From assembly GCA_027449105.1 (NCBI GenBank), contig DAIDMG010000017.1, forward strand, positions 1-32,716: a DNA stretch of 32,716 nucleotides, in the 5' to 3' direction. The notes under the pieces were generated by a model. The model did not search any database and was not told the origin of the DNA. It was given only the letters and a program-made list of their open reading frames with translations. The stretch's first letter is position 1. Each line of letters opens with the position of its first letter. The position numbers and the translations under genes are program-made. The DNA is from Acidiphilium sp. (GTDB lineage Bacteria > Pseudomonadota > Alphaproteobacteria > Acetobacterales > Acetobacteraceae). Positions 24,967 to 32,716 of this stretch are shown here, one piece after another.

Positions 24967-27900
24967 CAGGCAACCTTTCGCACGGCGAAATCGGGTGCCT
25001 TAACCAGCCAGTCGTAATCCGTGGTATCGAACCATAGGTTGTCGAGGGAGGATGGAGAGGGAAGGGCCGACTCCCGTACGTGGCGTTCAATCGCCGAGCG
25101 CCAGCGCTCCGGGCTGTCTGATCCAAGATAATTGCGGACCGGAAGTCCGTCGCGCGCGGGGCTTTCGCGCCCAGCCAGCAGGATGCATCCTGCCGCGGCG
25201 GCCATCATCAGGGTATAATCATCTCGCCACTTTGATCCTGGGGTCGGACGGATGAAAAAACGTGGGCTGAACTGCCGGAACAGACCAAGCCACTGCTCCT
25301 CAAGGACTACAGGTTTCACCTGCGCGACGTAGCCCGGAAGAGGCAGATCGGCTGCACTAATCGCGATCCAGTCGACCACCTCTTTGGTTTCCGCGATGAC
25401 CGATGGTAGCCAAGGAACATCGGTGCCCTCGTCGATCCACATTACGGACGGCTTGGTAGTCGCCGCCACTACGTGCCCGTCAAGCCAAAGCGACTTTCGG
25501 AGCTTGGGTTGGAGGGTCTGTACCTTTCTGGCGCCGAGCGTTCGGAGCACATTAGCGATTCCTTGCGACGTTGCGTAATGGCAATAAGCGCTCTGAACAA
25601 GCGATCTGGTTTCAGGCGGCGGCGGTTCGGTCCAGACCGCTTCGAACGGGAAATGGGATTCCGAACCAGGAAGCACCGGTTCATAGCGTGGATTGACACG
25701 GATCCATCGGCGTCCCTGCGCGATCGCTCGGCCGGCAGAAGCATAGTCAATCGGATCAGGCGAAAACGAAGCGCACACACCGGCGTCCAGTCGAGCATTC
25801 CGGAGCATGTCGATAATCCGGCCATCCTCTAATCGCCCAGCAGCGGAAAGCAAAACGCTCCGTTCCGTGTCGATCAGGCCGAAGCGCCCCTCAAGAAGCA
25901 GTGGATCGCCGATCATGGACATGGAGGGATGGTGACTGTCCGGCCGGTAAGGCAGCGTTAGAGCTGCGGCCGGCTCGTGATTTTTCTCGCTTGCGTAAGT
26001 CCGCGGAACTTCGACGGACACTCGAGGGGTCCACAGCCGCAGCCGCCGGCGGGCTTGTGTATGGGCAACGCCGTTGCAGATTTCGGTCCACGAAGTGGCT
26101 TCCCCATTCAGGGGTGGAGCGTCCGGATGGATAATGACCATCGGTCCGTCAACCCCATCCACGGCGTGCGTTGCTGCCAGCCATCCCCCGGGCCCCGGGT
26201 TTTTGCCATCCCTGTTTGCCCCGATCCGCATGGCTGCTCCGAACAGTAGAGGCCCCAACATTTGAGTCGCACCATTCTCTTCGGCCCAGAACGTGCGCGC
26301 AGACACAAGTGCGGCGTCAGGGACGGAGTGCACCATTGCCAACAGAGTCGTGGGCGCGTCATCGCGTTCGGGGTGGCCTGCAGGGTCCACCACGAGCACA
26401 GCATGGCCAGGCTGGTTGGTTCGAACTGACTGGATCCGCGCTCCCATTGGCCCGACAAGGCGGTATACCCGGATGTTGGGATGTTCGTGTACGACCGCTT
26501 CTTCGGCCGAGCGGAGAAACTCTGCGACAGCCCGATCGAGTTGGTCCTCGTCGGCGACGGTAAAGACAAGGTTGTCGTTGGGGCCGAGTATGGGGACAAG
26601 TCTATTTGTCGCATCCAGTACCTGCCGTAGGGTTCGGCCTTCGACGCACAGCATGATCGTCAAGGGAAGGACCTGTTGTGCCTCGGCGCCATCATAAACC
26701 AGCGCGAAAAGCCCTGGGATGCCGATCTCGGACTCTGCCACTCGGGCTGCAACTCTGCACCGCGCAAGATGCGCGCCGATGGCTTTCATCGCCGATTGCA
26801 TGCTCGTCTCGATGGGCGTGGCGTCGCGACGTGTATGATGCCCTCGGACGAAGAGCGCCTCGGGCAGGCGTACAATTCGTGCGCCGATTTCTGCGATTCT
26901 CAACTGGACATCATATTCCTCGGCCCCAGCCAGACTGTGATCAAAGCCGCCGATATGTCGCAGCGTGTCAACCGAATACCAGACCCAATCCCCTACAAAG
27001 CAACTCTCCCGTAGCCGGTTGATATCCATGCTCGGCTTTGCCCGAATAACGTGGCTTTCTCCGGCGGACACAATTTCGTCGGTGTAAATCATGGCGGGCC
27101 GATCCAGCGTGGAAAGAGCGAGTCGGGCTATTGCATCGGGTTCAACGAGGTCACCTGCCGCAATCGCGGCCACGTAAGCTGTCTCGACGTTAGACATCGC
27201 CCGGTACAGCTCGGCTTCCATGGCGTCGGCAGTCGTAAAGAAGCGCTCGAAAACACCGAGTCCAAAACTTGAATCCGCGGCTTCAGATACGGCGTAAATG
27301 CAAATTGAGATGGGCATGAGCCACCCGTTCCGCAGGCTGTTCACGGTTCGGACGACCTGCTCTGCCGCCACCTCGGGCTGAACGACAATGATTACGGTTA
27401 CCGGTCCACCGCCTGCCAACCCTTCCGCTTCCATCCGGCGGCGTATCCGGTTTCTTTCTGCCTCGTCCCCTCGCTCGGCTGGCCGAACCGCATGAGTTGC
27501 GGTGTTGCCGACGGTGGCTTGCTGTGCCGCGATCGCTTGTGCCAAGCTCACCATTTCGCCAACCCCACGCGCAGAGCGGTTGGAACTTTTGCCCATCTCC
27601 TTAAGGAACCGGGCCATTTCCTCAACCTTCCGGCTGAAATGATCCCACGTGTCAGGATTGGAGTTTTTGTCCTCGATTGCGCGGGCGATTTCCGCCACGA
27701 GATCGCCCACCGCAGGATGAAGATCTACTCCATCAACCCCGGCCGAGCGGCGCAAAGCCTTGGTTACGAATCCCACGGGCACGGAATTGGGAGGGCTAAT
27801 ACCCAGCAAATCGAGAGCCTCGTGAACTGTCGCAGTTGGGTCTGCGAGAAGATCCTCGTAGAAAACCCATGTGCGCGGGAAGAGACGCGAGTGTCGTTCT

Positions 27901-28400
27901 GCTTCGGTAATGTAACTGGCCCAGAGTAACAGGGCGTGCGCGCGGCTAAGGCCATTCTTCTTTGCCTGACTGGACGCGATTTCGTACGGGCTGCGGTGTG
28001 TATGAAGAACAACGGTTGCGTATCCAAGACTTTTTGCAGCTTCGGCGTAAACCGGAAGGAGGCGGCATATGTGGGGATGTTTAACCGCAACCAGCGGATC
28101 ATTCTTGAATTTGGGGGCCAAGTGTTCGGACAGTTGTGATACATAGAGGCTGACCCCTGGGCGCCTGAACCAGTCCGGAGGGGTGTGGCCAATATCTGCC
28201 CACGGCATCTCGAGAAACTCGAACACGCGCATATCGAAACGGATAAGGTCGGTTGACTCGAAAAAGCCCCTGGGATTGTGTTCGTTGGCGTCGGCATCGC
28301 CATGGATGGTGATACCAAGATCATTCAGGCTCCCACTCAAAGCCGACGTGCCGCTTCTATAATATCCGGCAATGATGATCGCCGTTTTGCCGTTGCTCAT
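24966..28400 (-). CDS. sulfotransferase-glycosyltransferase fusion in a flagellar operon
   Basis: This 1144-residue protein has no signal peptide or membrane helix. Residues 1-210 form a sulfotransferase-like domain: the PAPS 5'-phosphate loop GYYRSGTSALS (12-22) and HRSPYEIASS (135-144), which fits the 3'-phosphate site with R136 and S143. Residues about 325-560 resemble a GT-A (GT2-like) fold, with VTVIIVVQPE, a YTDEI acidic motif, GGFDHSLAGAEEYDVQLR. A degenerate second GT-A-like part follows (about 575-800). The last 250 residues resemble a GT-B donor domain (PRFFIRPTPGSKW, AAAGCILLAGRESP). AGAGG precedes the ATG. It lies 35 bases after flgL and overlaps flgA. A role in modifying a flagellar protein is inference from position. 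The sulfotransferase fold could also act as an aryl or sugar kinase relative. Confidence 0.8.
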   Translation of the reverse strand: MSNGKTAIIIAGYYRSGTSALSGSLNDLGITIHGDADANEHNPRGFFESTDLIRFDMRVFEFLEMPWADIGHTPPDWFRRPGVSLYVSQLSEHLAPKFKNDPLVAVKHPHICRLLPVYAEAAKSLGYATVVLHTHRSPYEIASSQAKKNGLSRAHALLLWASYITEAERHSRLFPRTWVFYEDLLADPTATVHEALDLLGISPPNSVPVGFVTKALRRSAGVDGVDLHPAVGDLVAEIARAIEDKNSNPDTWDHFSRKVEEMARFLKEMGKSSNRSARGVGEMVSLAQAIAAQQATVGNTATHAVRPAERGDEAERNRIRRRMEAEGLAGGGPVTVIIVVQPEVAAEQVVRTVNSLRNGWLMPISICIYAVSEAADSSFGLGVFERFFTTADAMEAELYRAMSNVETAYVAAIAAGDLVEPDAIARLALSTLDRPAMIYTDEIVSAGESHVIRAKPSMDINRLRESCFVGDWVWYSVDTLRHIGGFDHSLAGAEEYDVQLRIAEIGARIVRLPEALFVRGHHTRRDATPIETSMQSAMKAIGAHLARCRVAARVAESEIGIPGLFALVYDGAEAQQVLPLTIMLCVEGRTLRQVLDATNRLVPILGPNDNLVFTVADEDQLDRAVAEFLRSAEEAVVHEHPNIRVYRLVGPMGARIQSVRTNQPGHAVLVVDPAGHPERDDAPTTLLAMVHSVPDAALVSARTFWAEENGATQMLGPLLFGAAMRIGANRDGKNPGPGGWLAATHAVDGVDGPMVIIHPDAPPLNGEATSWTEICNGVAHTQARRRLRLWTPRVSVEVPRTYASEKNHEPAAALTLPYRPDSHHPSMSMIGDPLLLEGRFGLIDTERSVLLSAAGRLEDGRIIDMLRNARLDAGVCASFSPDPIDYASAGRAIAQGRRWIRVNPRYEPVLPGSESHFPFEAVWTEPPPPETRSLVQSAYCHYATSQGIANVLRTLGARKVQTLQPKLRKSLWLDGHVVAATTKPSVMWIDEGTDVPWLPSVIAETKEVVDWIAISAADLPLPGYVAQVKPVVLEEQWLGLFRQFSPRFFIRPTPGSKWRDDYTLMMAAAAGCILLAGRESPARDGLPVRNYLGSDSPERWRSAIERHVRESALPSPSSLDNLWFDTTDYDWLVKAPDFAVRKVA

Positions 28401-28435
28401 GAAACCTCTGTTATGTTAGCTCGGTGGCCTTGGGA

Positions 28436-29653
28436 TCAGGCGATGAACGAAAAGAGCGAAAGTTGTTGGACCGAGCTGAAAGCTTTGAGGGAATCCTGAA
28501 GCGCGGCGGTCTGCTGTTCGATTTGCGTCAGCGTCTGAGGAATATTTGCTCCGACCAATGCGGCTGCATTTGTCTGATCGGCCGTGCTGAGTGTAGTGTC
28601 CGCTGCCCCAGACTGGGTTATAGACTTCAGTATCACGCCCGCTTTTGCGCTGGCGCCTGAGAATCGGCTCTGATATTGCACGATGCCGCCAAGTGCATTT
28701 TCCAGCGTTTGGCGTGTCTGGGCCATCTGAGCTGAGGTCGATCCCGGCGATGACAGTGCAGATTGAATGCCGGACACAAGTGAGAAGATTGATTGGGGAC
28801 GTGAGGGAGCGATAACAAAGGTGTCGCCTGCATTGGGAGCGCCGGACAGTTTGAACTGAATTCCGTCAAGATTCAGCATCGCACTGTTAGTTGACGTGGT
28901 TACGGGTCCCCCTCCGATTTTTATGCCGCCTTGAGTGGCTACGTAACTTTCCGTTCCGCCAGATGATGAAAATGAGACGGTAATGGCAAGATTGCCGGTT
29001 TGAAATGCGCCTGCAGTGGCTTGGTTCGATACCCCTGTCGCAACCAGAGTTGCTGTTCCCGTGTTGGTCGTTCCGGCGCTGACCGATGCAAATCCATTGC
29101 CGCTCGGGCCGTCCATAAAGACGGCTCCGTTCAACGCAGAATTGACCGTGACTCCAGGCGAGATTTCAACACTCGAAACTCCCTCGTTCCCATTATATGA
29201 GACCGATCCGGAACTGTTCTGACTGAAGGGTTCCGTCCCCTTGGCGGTCCCAGAAAAGACAAAATTTCCTTGCGGGTCCTGGCTGTTGGCAAATGCGAGC
29301 AGCTGCTGTCCTATCTGTCCGGCCTGTTCGGAGAGAGCCTGGTAATTGAGACCGGATGTGGTCGCGTTGATTGCCTGAAGTGCGATGCTCTGGAGCTGGT
29401 CGAGAAGCGTCGTTGCTTGACCCAACGTCGACGTTCCCGCCTGGAGGGTCGCCTGTATGTTCGTCTGGCTATTCTGTTCGGCTGCCAATTGCTGAATTTG
29501 TGAGTTGTCTTGTGCTGCGCCAATATAGGCCGTTGCGTCGGCACCAGCGGAGTTCACGGCTTTTCCGGAAGCCAGTTCGGATTGAAGCTGCTGGAGCTGT
29601 GTTTCCTGCGTTGTGAACGCTGCGGCAGAGTTGGTATAGAAAGTTGATTCCAT
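28436..29653 (-). CDS. flgL: FlgL, flagellar hook-filament junction protein
   Basis: FlgL (HAP3) joins the hook to the filament and is exported by the flagellar secretion system, so it has no cleaved signal. The N-terminal flagellin-like helix is clear (FYTNSAAAFTTQETQLQQLQSELASGKAV), as is the C-terminal one (TNAAALVGANIPQTLTQIEQQTAALQDSLKAFS). The middle, rich in Ser, Thr and Gly, is the exposed variable domain. The 405 residues fit. AAAGGAAC precedes the ATG, 11 bases after the flgK stop. The Ser/Thr-rich surface domain is one candidate target of the neighbouring glycosyltransferase. Confidence 0.92.
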   Translation of the reverse strand: MESTFYTNSAAAFTTQETQLQQLQSELASGKAVNSAGADATAYIGAAQDNSQIQQLAAEQNSQTNIQATLQAGTSTLGQATTLLDQLQSIALQAINATTSGLNYQALSEQAGQIGQQLLAFANSQDPQGNFVFSGTAKGTEPFSQNSSGSVSYNGNEGVSSVEISPGVTVNSALNGAVFMDGPSGNGFASVSAGTTNTGTATLVATGVSNQATAGAFQTGNLAITVSFSSSGGTESYVATQGGIKIGGGPVTTSTNSAMLNLDGIQFKLSGAPNAGDTFVIAPSRPQSIFSLVSGIQSALSSPGSTSAQMAQTRQTLENALGGIVQYQSRFSGASAKAGVILKSITQSGAADTTLSTADQTNAAALVGANIPQTLTQIEQQTAALQDSLKAFSSVQQLSLFSFIA

Positions 29654-29664
29654 CGAACGTTCCT

Positions 29665-31602
29665 TTAAACAGCCTGCAGGAGTGAGTTGAACATTGTCGC
29701 GGCTGTTGCAATAACTTTGGCCGCGGCGGCATAGGCTTGCTGATATTGCAAGAGGAGGGTTGCCTGCTGATCAGGGTTGACGCCGGCGATTGCGGCAAGC
29801 GAATTCTGGGCTGTCTGCAGGTTATTGGCGCTGTTTGAGTGCATGGTTTTTGCAGCGGCGGATTGTGCGCCGTTGAAGCCGATGATCGATAGAATGGATC
29901 CCTGTAGCGAGCCGCCCGGAAGAGCCGCATTCGAAGCGTCCCACAACTGTGCCATGCGGGACGCGTTGGATCCGCTGTTCAGGCCGCCGGGCGTCAGTGA
30001 AACAACATCACCTGCGGCCGGTGTTCCGCTCAGATTGACTTGCCAGTATTCGCCAGCGGCTTTCGAGCCTGACGGATATGCAATTGCGACGCCGGTTCCA
30101 CCGCTCCACGTTCCACTTGAGACCGTAGCTCCCCCTGCTGTTGTGATCTTGTACGCGGAGGGCGACGTAAAGGTCATGACCAGGGATTGGCCGAAGTACG
30201 AACCGGGGACAACGGCTGCGCCCGCGGTTGGGTTAGCAAGAACAGTGTCGCTTGTTTCTGTCACGGTCCCGGCATTATTGTTTATCACCGCCCCGCTTGG
30301 GGAAATGGTGCCTGACGTTACCGCGTACGGGTCTGCAACCGCGAGCACCGCCGGATTCGTTGATGTGAGGGCCAATCCGGCTGCGGCCCCGGGAGTGGGG
30401 TTGATCTGAAAACCGTCGCCTGGCTTCGGCGTGCCGGTTACTGCGATACTCATGCCGTTCAGTGTCAGGGTTGGCCCGGCGCCAAGACTGTAAGTCTGGT
30501 TTGTGTTCGGTGTGGTGGCGGTCCAGCCGCCGGGCCCGAACGTTAGTGTGTAGCCTTGGCCATTCGGCGGCAACTGGGGCGCGTTTGTTATCGTGACACC
30601 CAGCGTGGCTGATCCCGTGTTCGTCGGGGATGGTGTAACCGTAGGAGCAGGAATCAAAAAGAGGGGAGCGCCTTGTTTACCAGAGCCGTTCAGGCCTTCG
30701 GCCTGCGCTTGGTTCACGAGCCCAGTTAGTGCTCCTGCGAACCAGTTGAGGGACGCTAATGCGTTTGAAGTCGCCGTGAAACCGGCCAATGATCCACCAA
30801 GGGATCCGCTGGTGTTTCCGAGGTTTACGGGCACCTTGTCAGCCCCGGCGGTGACGACGGGGCGACTTGATGGCGTTGACTGTGTAATACTCAGCAACTG
30901 GGCTCCGCTTTGGTCGACGAGAACGGTACCACCAGTGGTAACCTCGACTGCTCCGTTCGATAGCGGAACGGTCGAAATCGATACGTACTTGGCGAGTGCC
31001 GTGAGGGTGGCTTGTTGCTGATCCAGGAGAGTGTTGCTGTTCGGTGACGCCTGGAGCGATTTGTTGATGGCTGCGACCTGTCCAAGTAACTTGTTGGCGT
31101 CTGCAACCTGCTGCTGGAGTGAATTGGATATTGTTGCAAATTGGGTGTTCAGGCTTCCAGCGGCGCTTTGGAATGCACTGACCAGCGTCTGGGCATCAGC
31201 GATCACTGTGCTTGCTTGCGCGGCATTCGTCGGTTCCGAGGCGAGCGTGGACAGGTCGGCGAAAAAGGTGCTCGCAGTACTATGGATGTTTCCGTTACCG
31301 GTGAAGGCCTGATCGATTGTGGACAGCGCAGAGGCAAGGCCTTGAGCCCCCTGGCTTGTGGCGGTCGCTGCATAGACACGCGCCGCCGCGAAGCCGTCGG
31401 CGGCGCGCCGGACGGCCGCCGGATCCAATACTCCGCTACCTGCCCCGGACGAAGAGTTGCCGACGGTTTGGGGCGCAAGGGTCTCGACGGCGTAGCCGCT
31501 GGTTGCCTGGTTGGCGACGTTGTTACTAACGGTCTCGGTGCCTTTCGAGAAGGCGTCAAGACCCGAGAGCGCGGTGAACATTGCGCCGGTTAGACCGCTC
31601 AT
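29665..31602 (-). CDS. flgK: FlgK, flagellar hook-associated protein 1
   Basis: FlgK (HAP1) is the first junction protein on the hook. The N-terminus has the rod/hook motif ALSGLDAFSKGTETVSNNVANQATSGYAVET, and the long helical stretch SAFQSAAGSLNTQFATISNSLQQQVADANKLL is typical. The C-terminus ends QATLLLQYQQAYAAAAKVIATAATMFNSLLQAV, the signature of FlgE/FlgK-type proteins. The middle is a long Ser/Thr/Gly-rich domain. The 645 residues are somewhat above the common 550, the increase lying in that domain. Its ATG overlaps the flgJ stop by 4 bases. Confidence 0.93.
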   Translation of the reverse strand: MSGLTGAMFTALSGLDAFSKGTETVSNNVANQATSGYAVETLAPQTVGNSSSGAGSGVLDPAAVRRAADGFAAARVYAATATSQGAQGLASALSTIDQAFTGNGNIHSTASTFFADLSTLASEPTNAAQASTVIADAQTLVSAFQSAAGSLNTQFATISNSLQQQVADANKLLGQVAAINKSLQASPNSNTLLDQQQATLTALAKYVSISTVPLSNGAVEVTTGGTVLVDQSGAQLLSITQSTPSSRPVVTAGADKVPVNLGNTSGSLGGSLAGFTATSNALASLNWFAGALTGLVNQAQAEGLNGSGKQGAPLFLIPAPTVTPSPTNTGSATLGVTITNAPQLPPNGQGYTLTFGPGGWTATTPNTNQTYSLGAGPTLTLNGMSIAVTGTPKPGDGFQINPTPGAAAGLALTSTNPAVLAVADPYAVTSGTISPSGAVINNNAGTVTETSDTVLANPTAGAAVVPGSYFGQSLVMTFTSPSAYKITTAGGATVSSGTWSGGTGVAIAYPSGSKAAGEYWQVNLSGTPAAGDVVSLTPGGLNSGSNASRMAQLWDASNAALPGGSLQGSILSIIGFNGAQSAAAKTMHSNSANNLQTAQNSLAAIAGVNPDQQATLLLQYQQAYAAAAKVIATAATMFNSLLQAV

Positions 31603-32453
31603 GAGCTAATTCCTAAACTTTGAAGCACCTGATCCATGATTGGCGACCGTGCGATATCAATAATTTTTTGTGCGTAGGCGTCATCTGTTGCATATCCACC
31701 GCGGGCCAGTCCCGCGGCAAACTGTTCAACGGAACTGGCGCCGAGTACATCGCGAAATCGTGTTTCGAGTAACGATGTGAGGTGGCCAACCGCCGATGAA
31801 ATCGATGGATAGGTCGCGAACGACGCCGTCGCCGGTATGAGGCTCCCCTCGACCATTTCCTTTGTCGGAAGTGATACCGATGCCTGGCCGTTCACAGCTT
31901 TTATGCCGAAGAGGTTGTTACCCGGGATGGCGCTTCCCCAACCGGTTTCCAGCGCGGTCTGCGCGAGCAGGCCGACAGGAGGTACGTCGAGCTTTAGAGC
32001 CGCTTGTTGCAAGTCGGGCCATACTTTTTGGGCAAACGCGATTGCACGGTCGAGAATGGTTGAAGCTTTGACCATGGCGCTTCCCTGAATTCCGGGGCTG
32101 CCCTTAACATTGGCAAGGGTTCGGAGGGCTTCAAGCGACGATCCGGCCAGAGATAGACTATCGAGCGGTCGCGAATTTTGCCCTGCAGACGGATTTGCTT
32201 CCGTAAGCTGGGCAACGATGTCATGACGCAATCCTCCATCCGTTTGGCTGAAGACCGAGCTTGCGACAGCATGCAGGGCAATGCCATCGTACACGTTCGA
32301 GCCGGTGCCTAGCGCGCTGCTGGGTAGCGCCGTTGCTGTCATGCCCGAAAGCACCTGTTCCCATAGCATTGCGATGAGCTTTTCTGCCTGCGCGGCGACC
32401 GATACACCGTTGACTCCAGAGCTGCCAGGAGAGGCGGGGGCGTGAACGAGCAT
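31599..32453 (-). CDS. flgJ: FlgJ, rod-assembly protein with glucosaminidase domain
   Basis: FlgJ helps the flagellar rod cross the cell wall. The first 90 residues match the rod-binding part only loosely (AEKLIAMLWEQVLSGM). The C-terminal half is a peptidoglycan hydrolase of the glucosaminidase family: QTALETGWGSAIPGNNLFGIKA at 165-186, with E169 as the likely catalytic acid, then FATYPSISSAVGHLTSLL. At 284 residues it is a two-domain FlgJ like that of Salmonella, not the short rod-binding-only form common in other alphaproteobacteria. AAGGTG precedes the ATG, which overlaps the flgI stop by one base. Confidence 0.9.
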   Translation of the reverse strand: MLVHAPASPGSSGVNGVSVAAQAEKLIAMLWEQVLSGMTATALPSSALGTGSNVYDGIALHAVASSVFSQTDGGLRHDIVAQLTEANPSAGQNSRPLDSLSLAGSSLEALRTLANVKGSPGIQGSAMVKASTILDRAIAFAQKVWPDLQQAALKLDVPPVGLLAQTALETGWGSAIPGNNLFGIKAVNGQASVSLPTKEMVEGSLIPATASFATYPSISSAVGHLTSLLETRFRDVLGASSVEQFAAGLARGGYATDDAYAQKIIDIARSPIMDQVLQSLGISS

Positions 32454-32716
32454 CAGATCACCTTCAGATCGGCTTTGAGCGCGCCTGCCGACTTGAGGGC
32501 TTCTACTATGGCGATCAGATCGCTGGGGCTCGCCCCGATTTGGTTGAGAGCTGCAGCGACTTCAGCCAGTGTAACCGCGTGTGGAAGTGTCACGACCTTT
32601 CCACCTTTGCTTTGCCGGGCAGAGATTTGGGCATTCTGGACGCCAACTGTTCGTCCACCGCTAAACGGATTGGGCTGACTAACGGCATTATATGCCTGGA
32701 TGGTGACGGTCAGGTT
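32453..32716 (-). CDS. flgI: FlgI, flagellar P-ring protein (C-terminal part, cut by window edge)
   Basis: The visible 87 residues are the C-terminal end of FlgI: NLTVTI, VSQPNPFSGGRTVGVQN, GGKVVTLPHAVTLAEVAAALN, then IGASPSDLIAIVEALKSAGAL and ADLKVI. The order of SQPxPFS, the GATLxxVVxALN-like segment and DLIAIxxALKxAGAL is diagnostic. The gene continues beyond 32716. FlgI builds the P-ring in the periplasm and normally carries a signal peptide, which lies outside the window. Its stop overlaps the flgJ start by one base. Confidence 0.94.
   Translation of the reverse strand, partial: NLTVTIQAYNAVSQPNPFSGGRTVGVQNAQISARQSKGGKVVTLPHAVTLAEVAAALNQIGASPSDLIAIVEALKSAGALKADLKVI

Overview
This window looks like chromosome from a moderately GC-rich alphaproteobacterium. 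The evidence is a ChvI/ChvG-type two-component pair, a yebC-ruvCAB-ybgC-tolQRAB block, a miaB-phoH-ybeY-corC block and a flagellar hook/ring operon. The Acetobacteraceae are a plausible family, but that is inference from gene order and protein style and no marker gene settles it.

Layout. Positions 1-651 hold no convincing gene. From 652 to 7874 the minus strand carries yebC, ruvC, ruvA, ruvB, ybgC, tolQ, tolR, tolA and tolB (listed in transcription order): a regulator/translation factor of the YebC/TACO1 family, the Holliday-junction machinery and the Tol envelope system. The usual last gene of the Tol block, pal, is not next to tolB. Positions 7875-10755 form a graveyard of accessory DNA. 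It holds an IS607-type element with a damaged recombinase and a gutted tnpB, a second tnpB relic on the other strand, and a decayed HigBA toxin-antitoxin pair. It ends at a tRNA-Asn(GTT) gene on the minus strand. Enolase follows on the plus strand (10953-12227), then an IS1595-family transposase relic whose catalytic middle is missing, then about 480 bases packed with inverted repeats. That structured stretch leads into a two-gene ABC transporter of unknown substrate (13296-15586).

From 20335 down to 15615 the minus strand carries plsC-like acyltransferase, miaB, phoH (ybeZ), ybeY and corC. The last four are joined by 4-base stop/start overlaps and link tRNA modification, 16S rRNA processing and a CBS-domain protein. 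A 618-base stretch without a recognisable gene separates this block from a HugZ/PNPOx-like gene (minus). That gene diverges from chvI-chvG (plus), an envelope-stress/acid-type two-component system.

From 32716 down to 24271 the minus strand is a flagellar operon: flgI (cut by the window edge), flgJ, flgK, flgL, a 1144-residue sulfotransferase-glycosyltransferase fusion, and flgA. The fusion protein sits inside the operon and its stop codon overlaps the flgA start by one base. The most interesting proposal from this window is that it is a dedicated modifier of a flagellar structural protein or of a surface glycan made together with the flagellum. The second is the inverted-repeat-rich leader in front of the uncharacterised ABC transporter.
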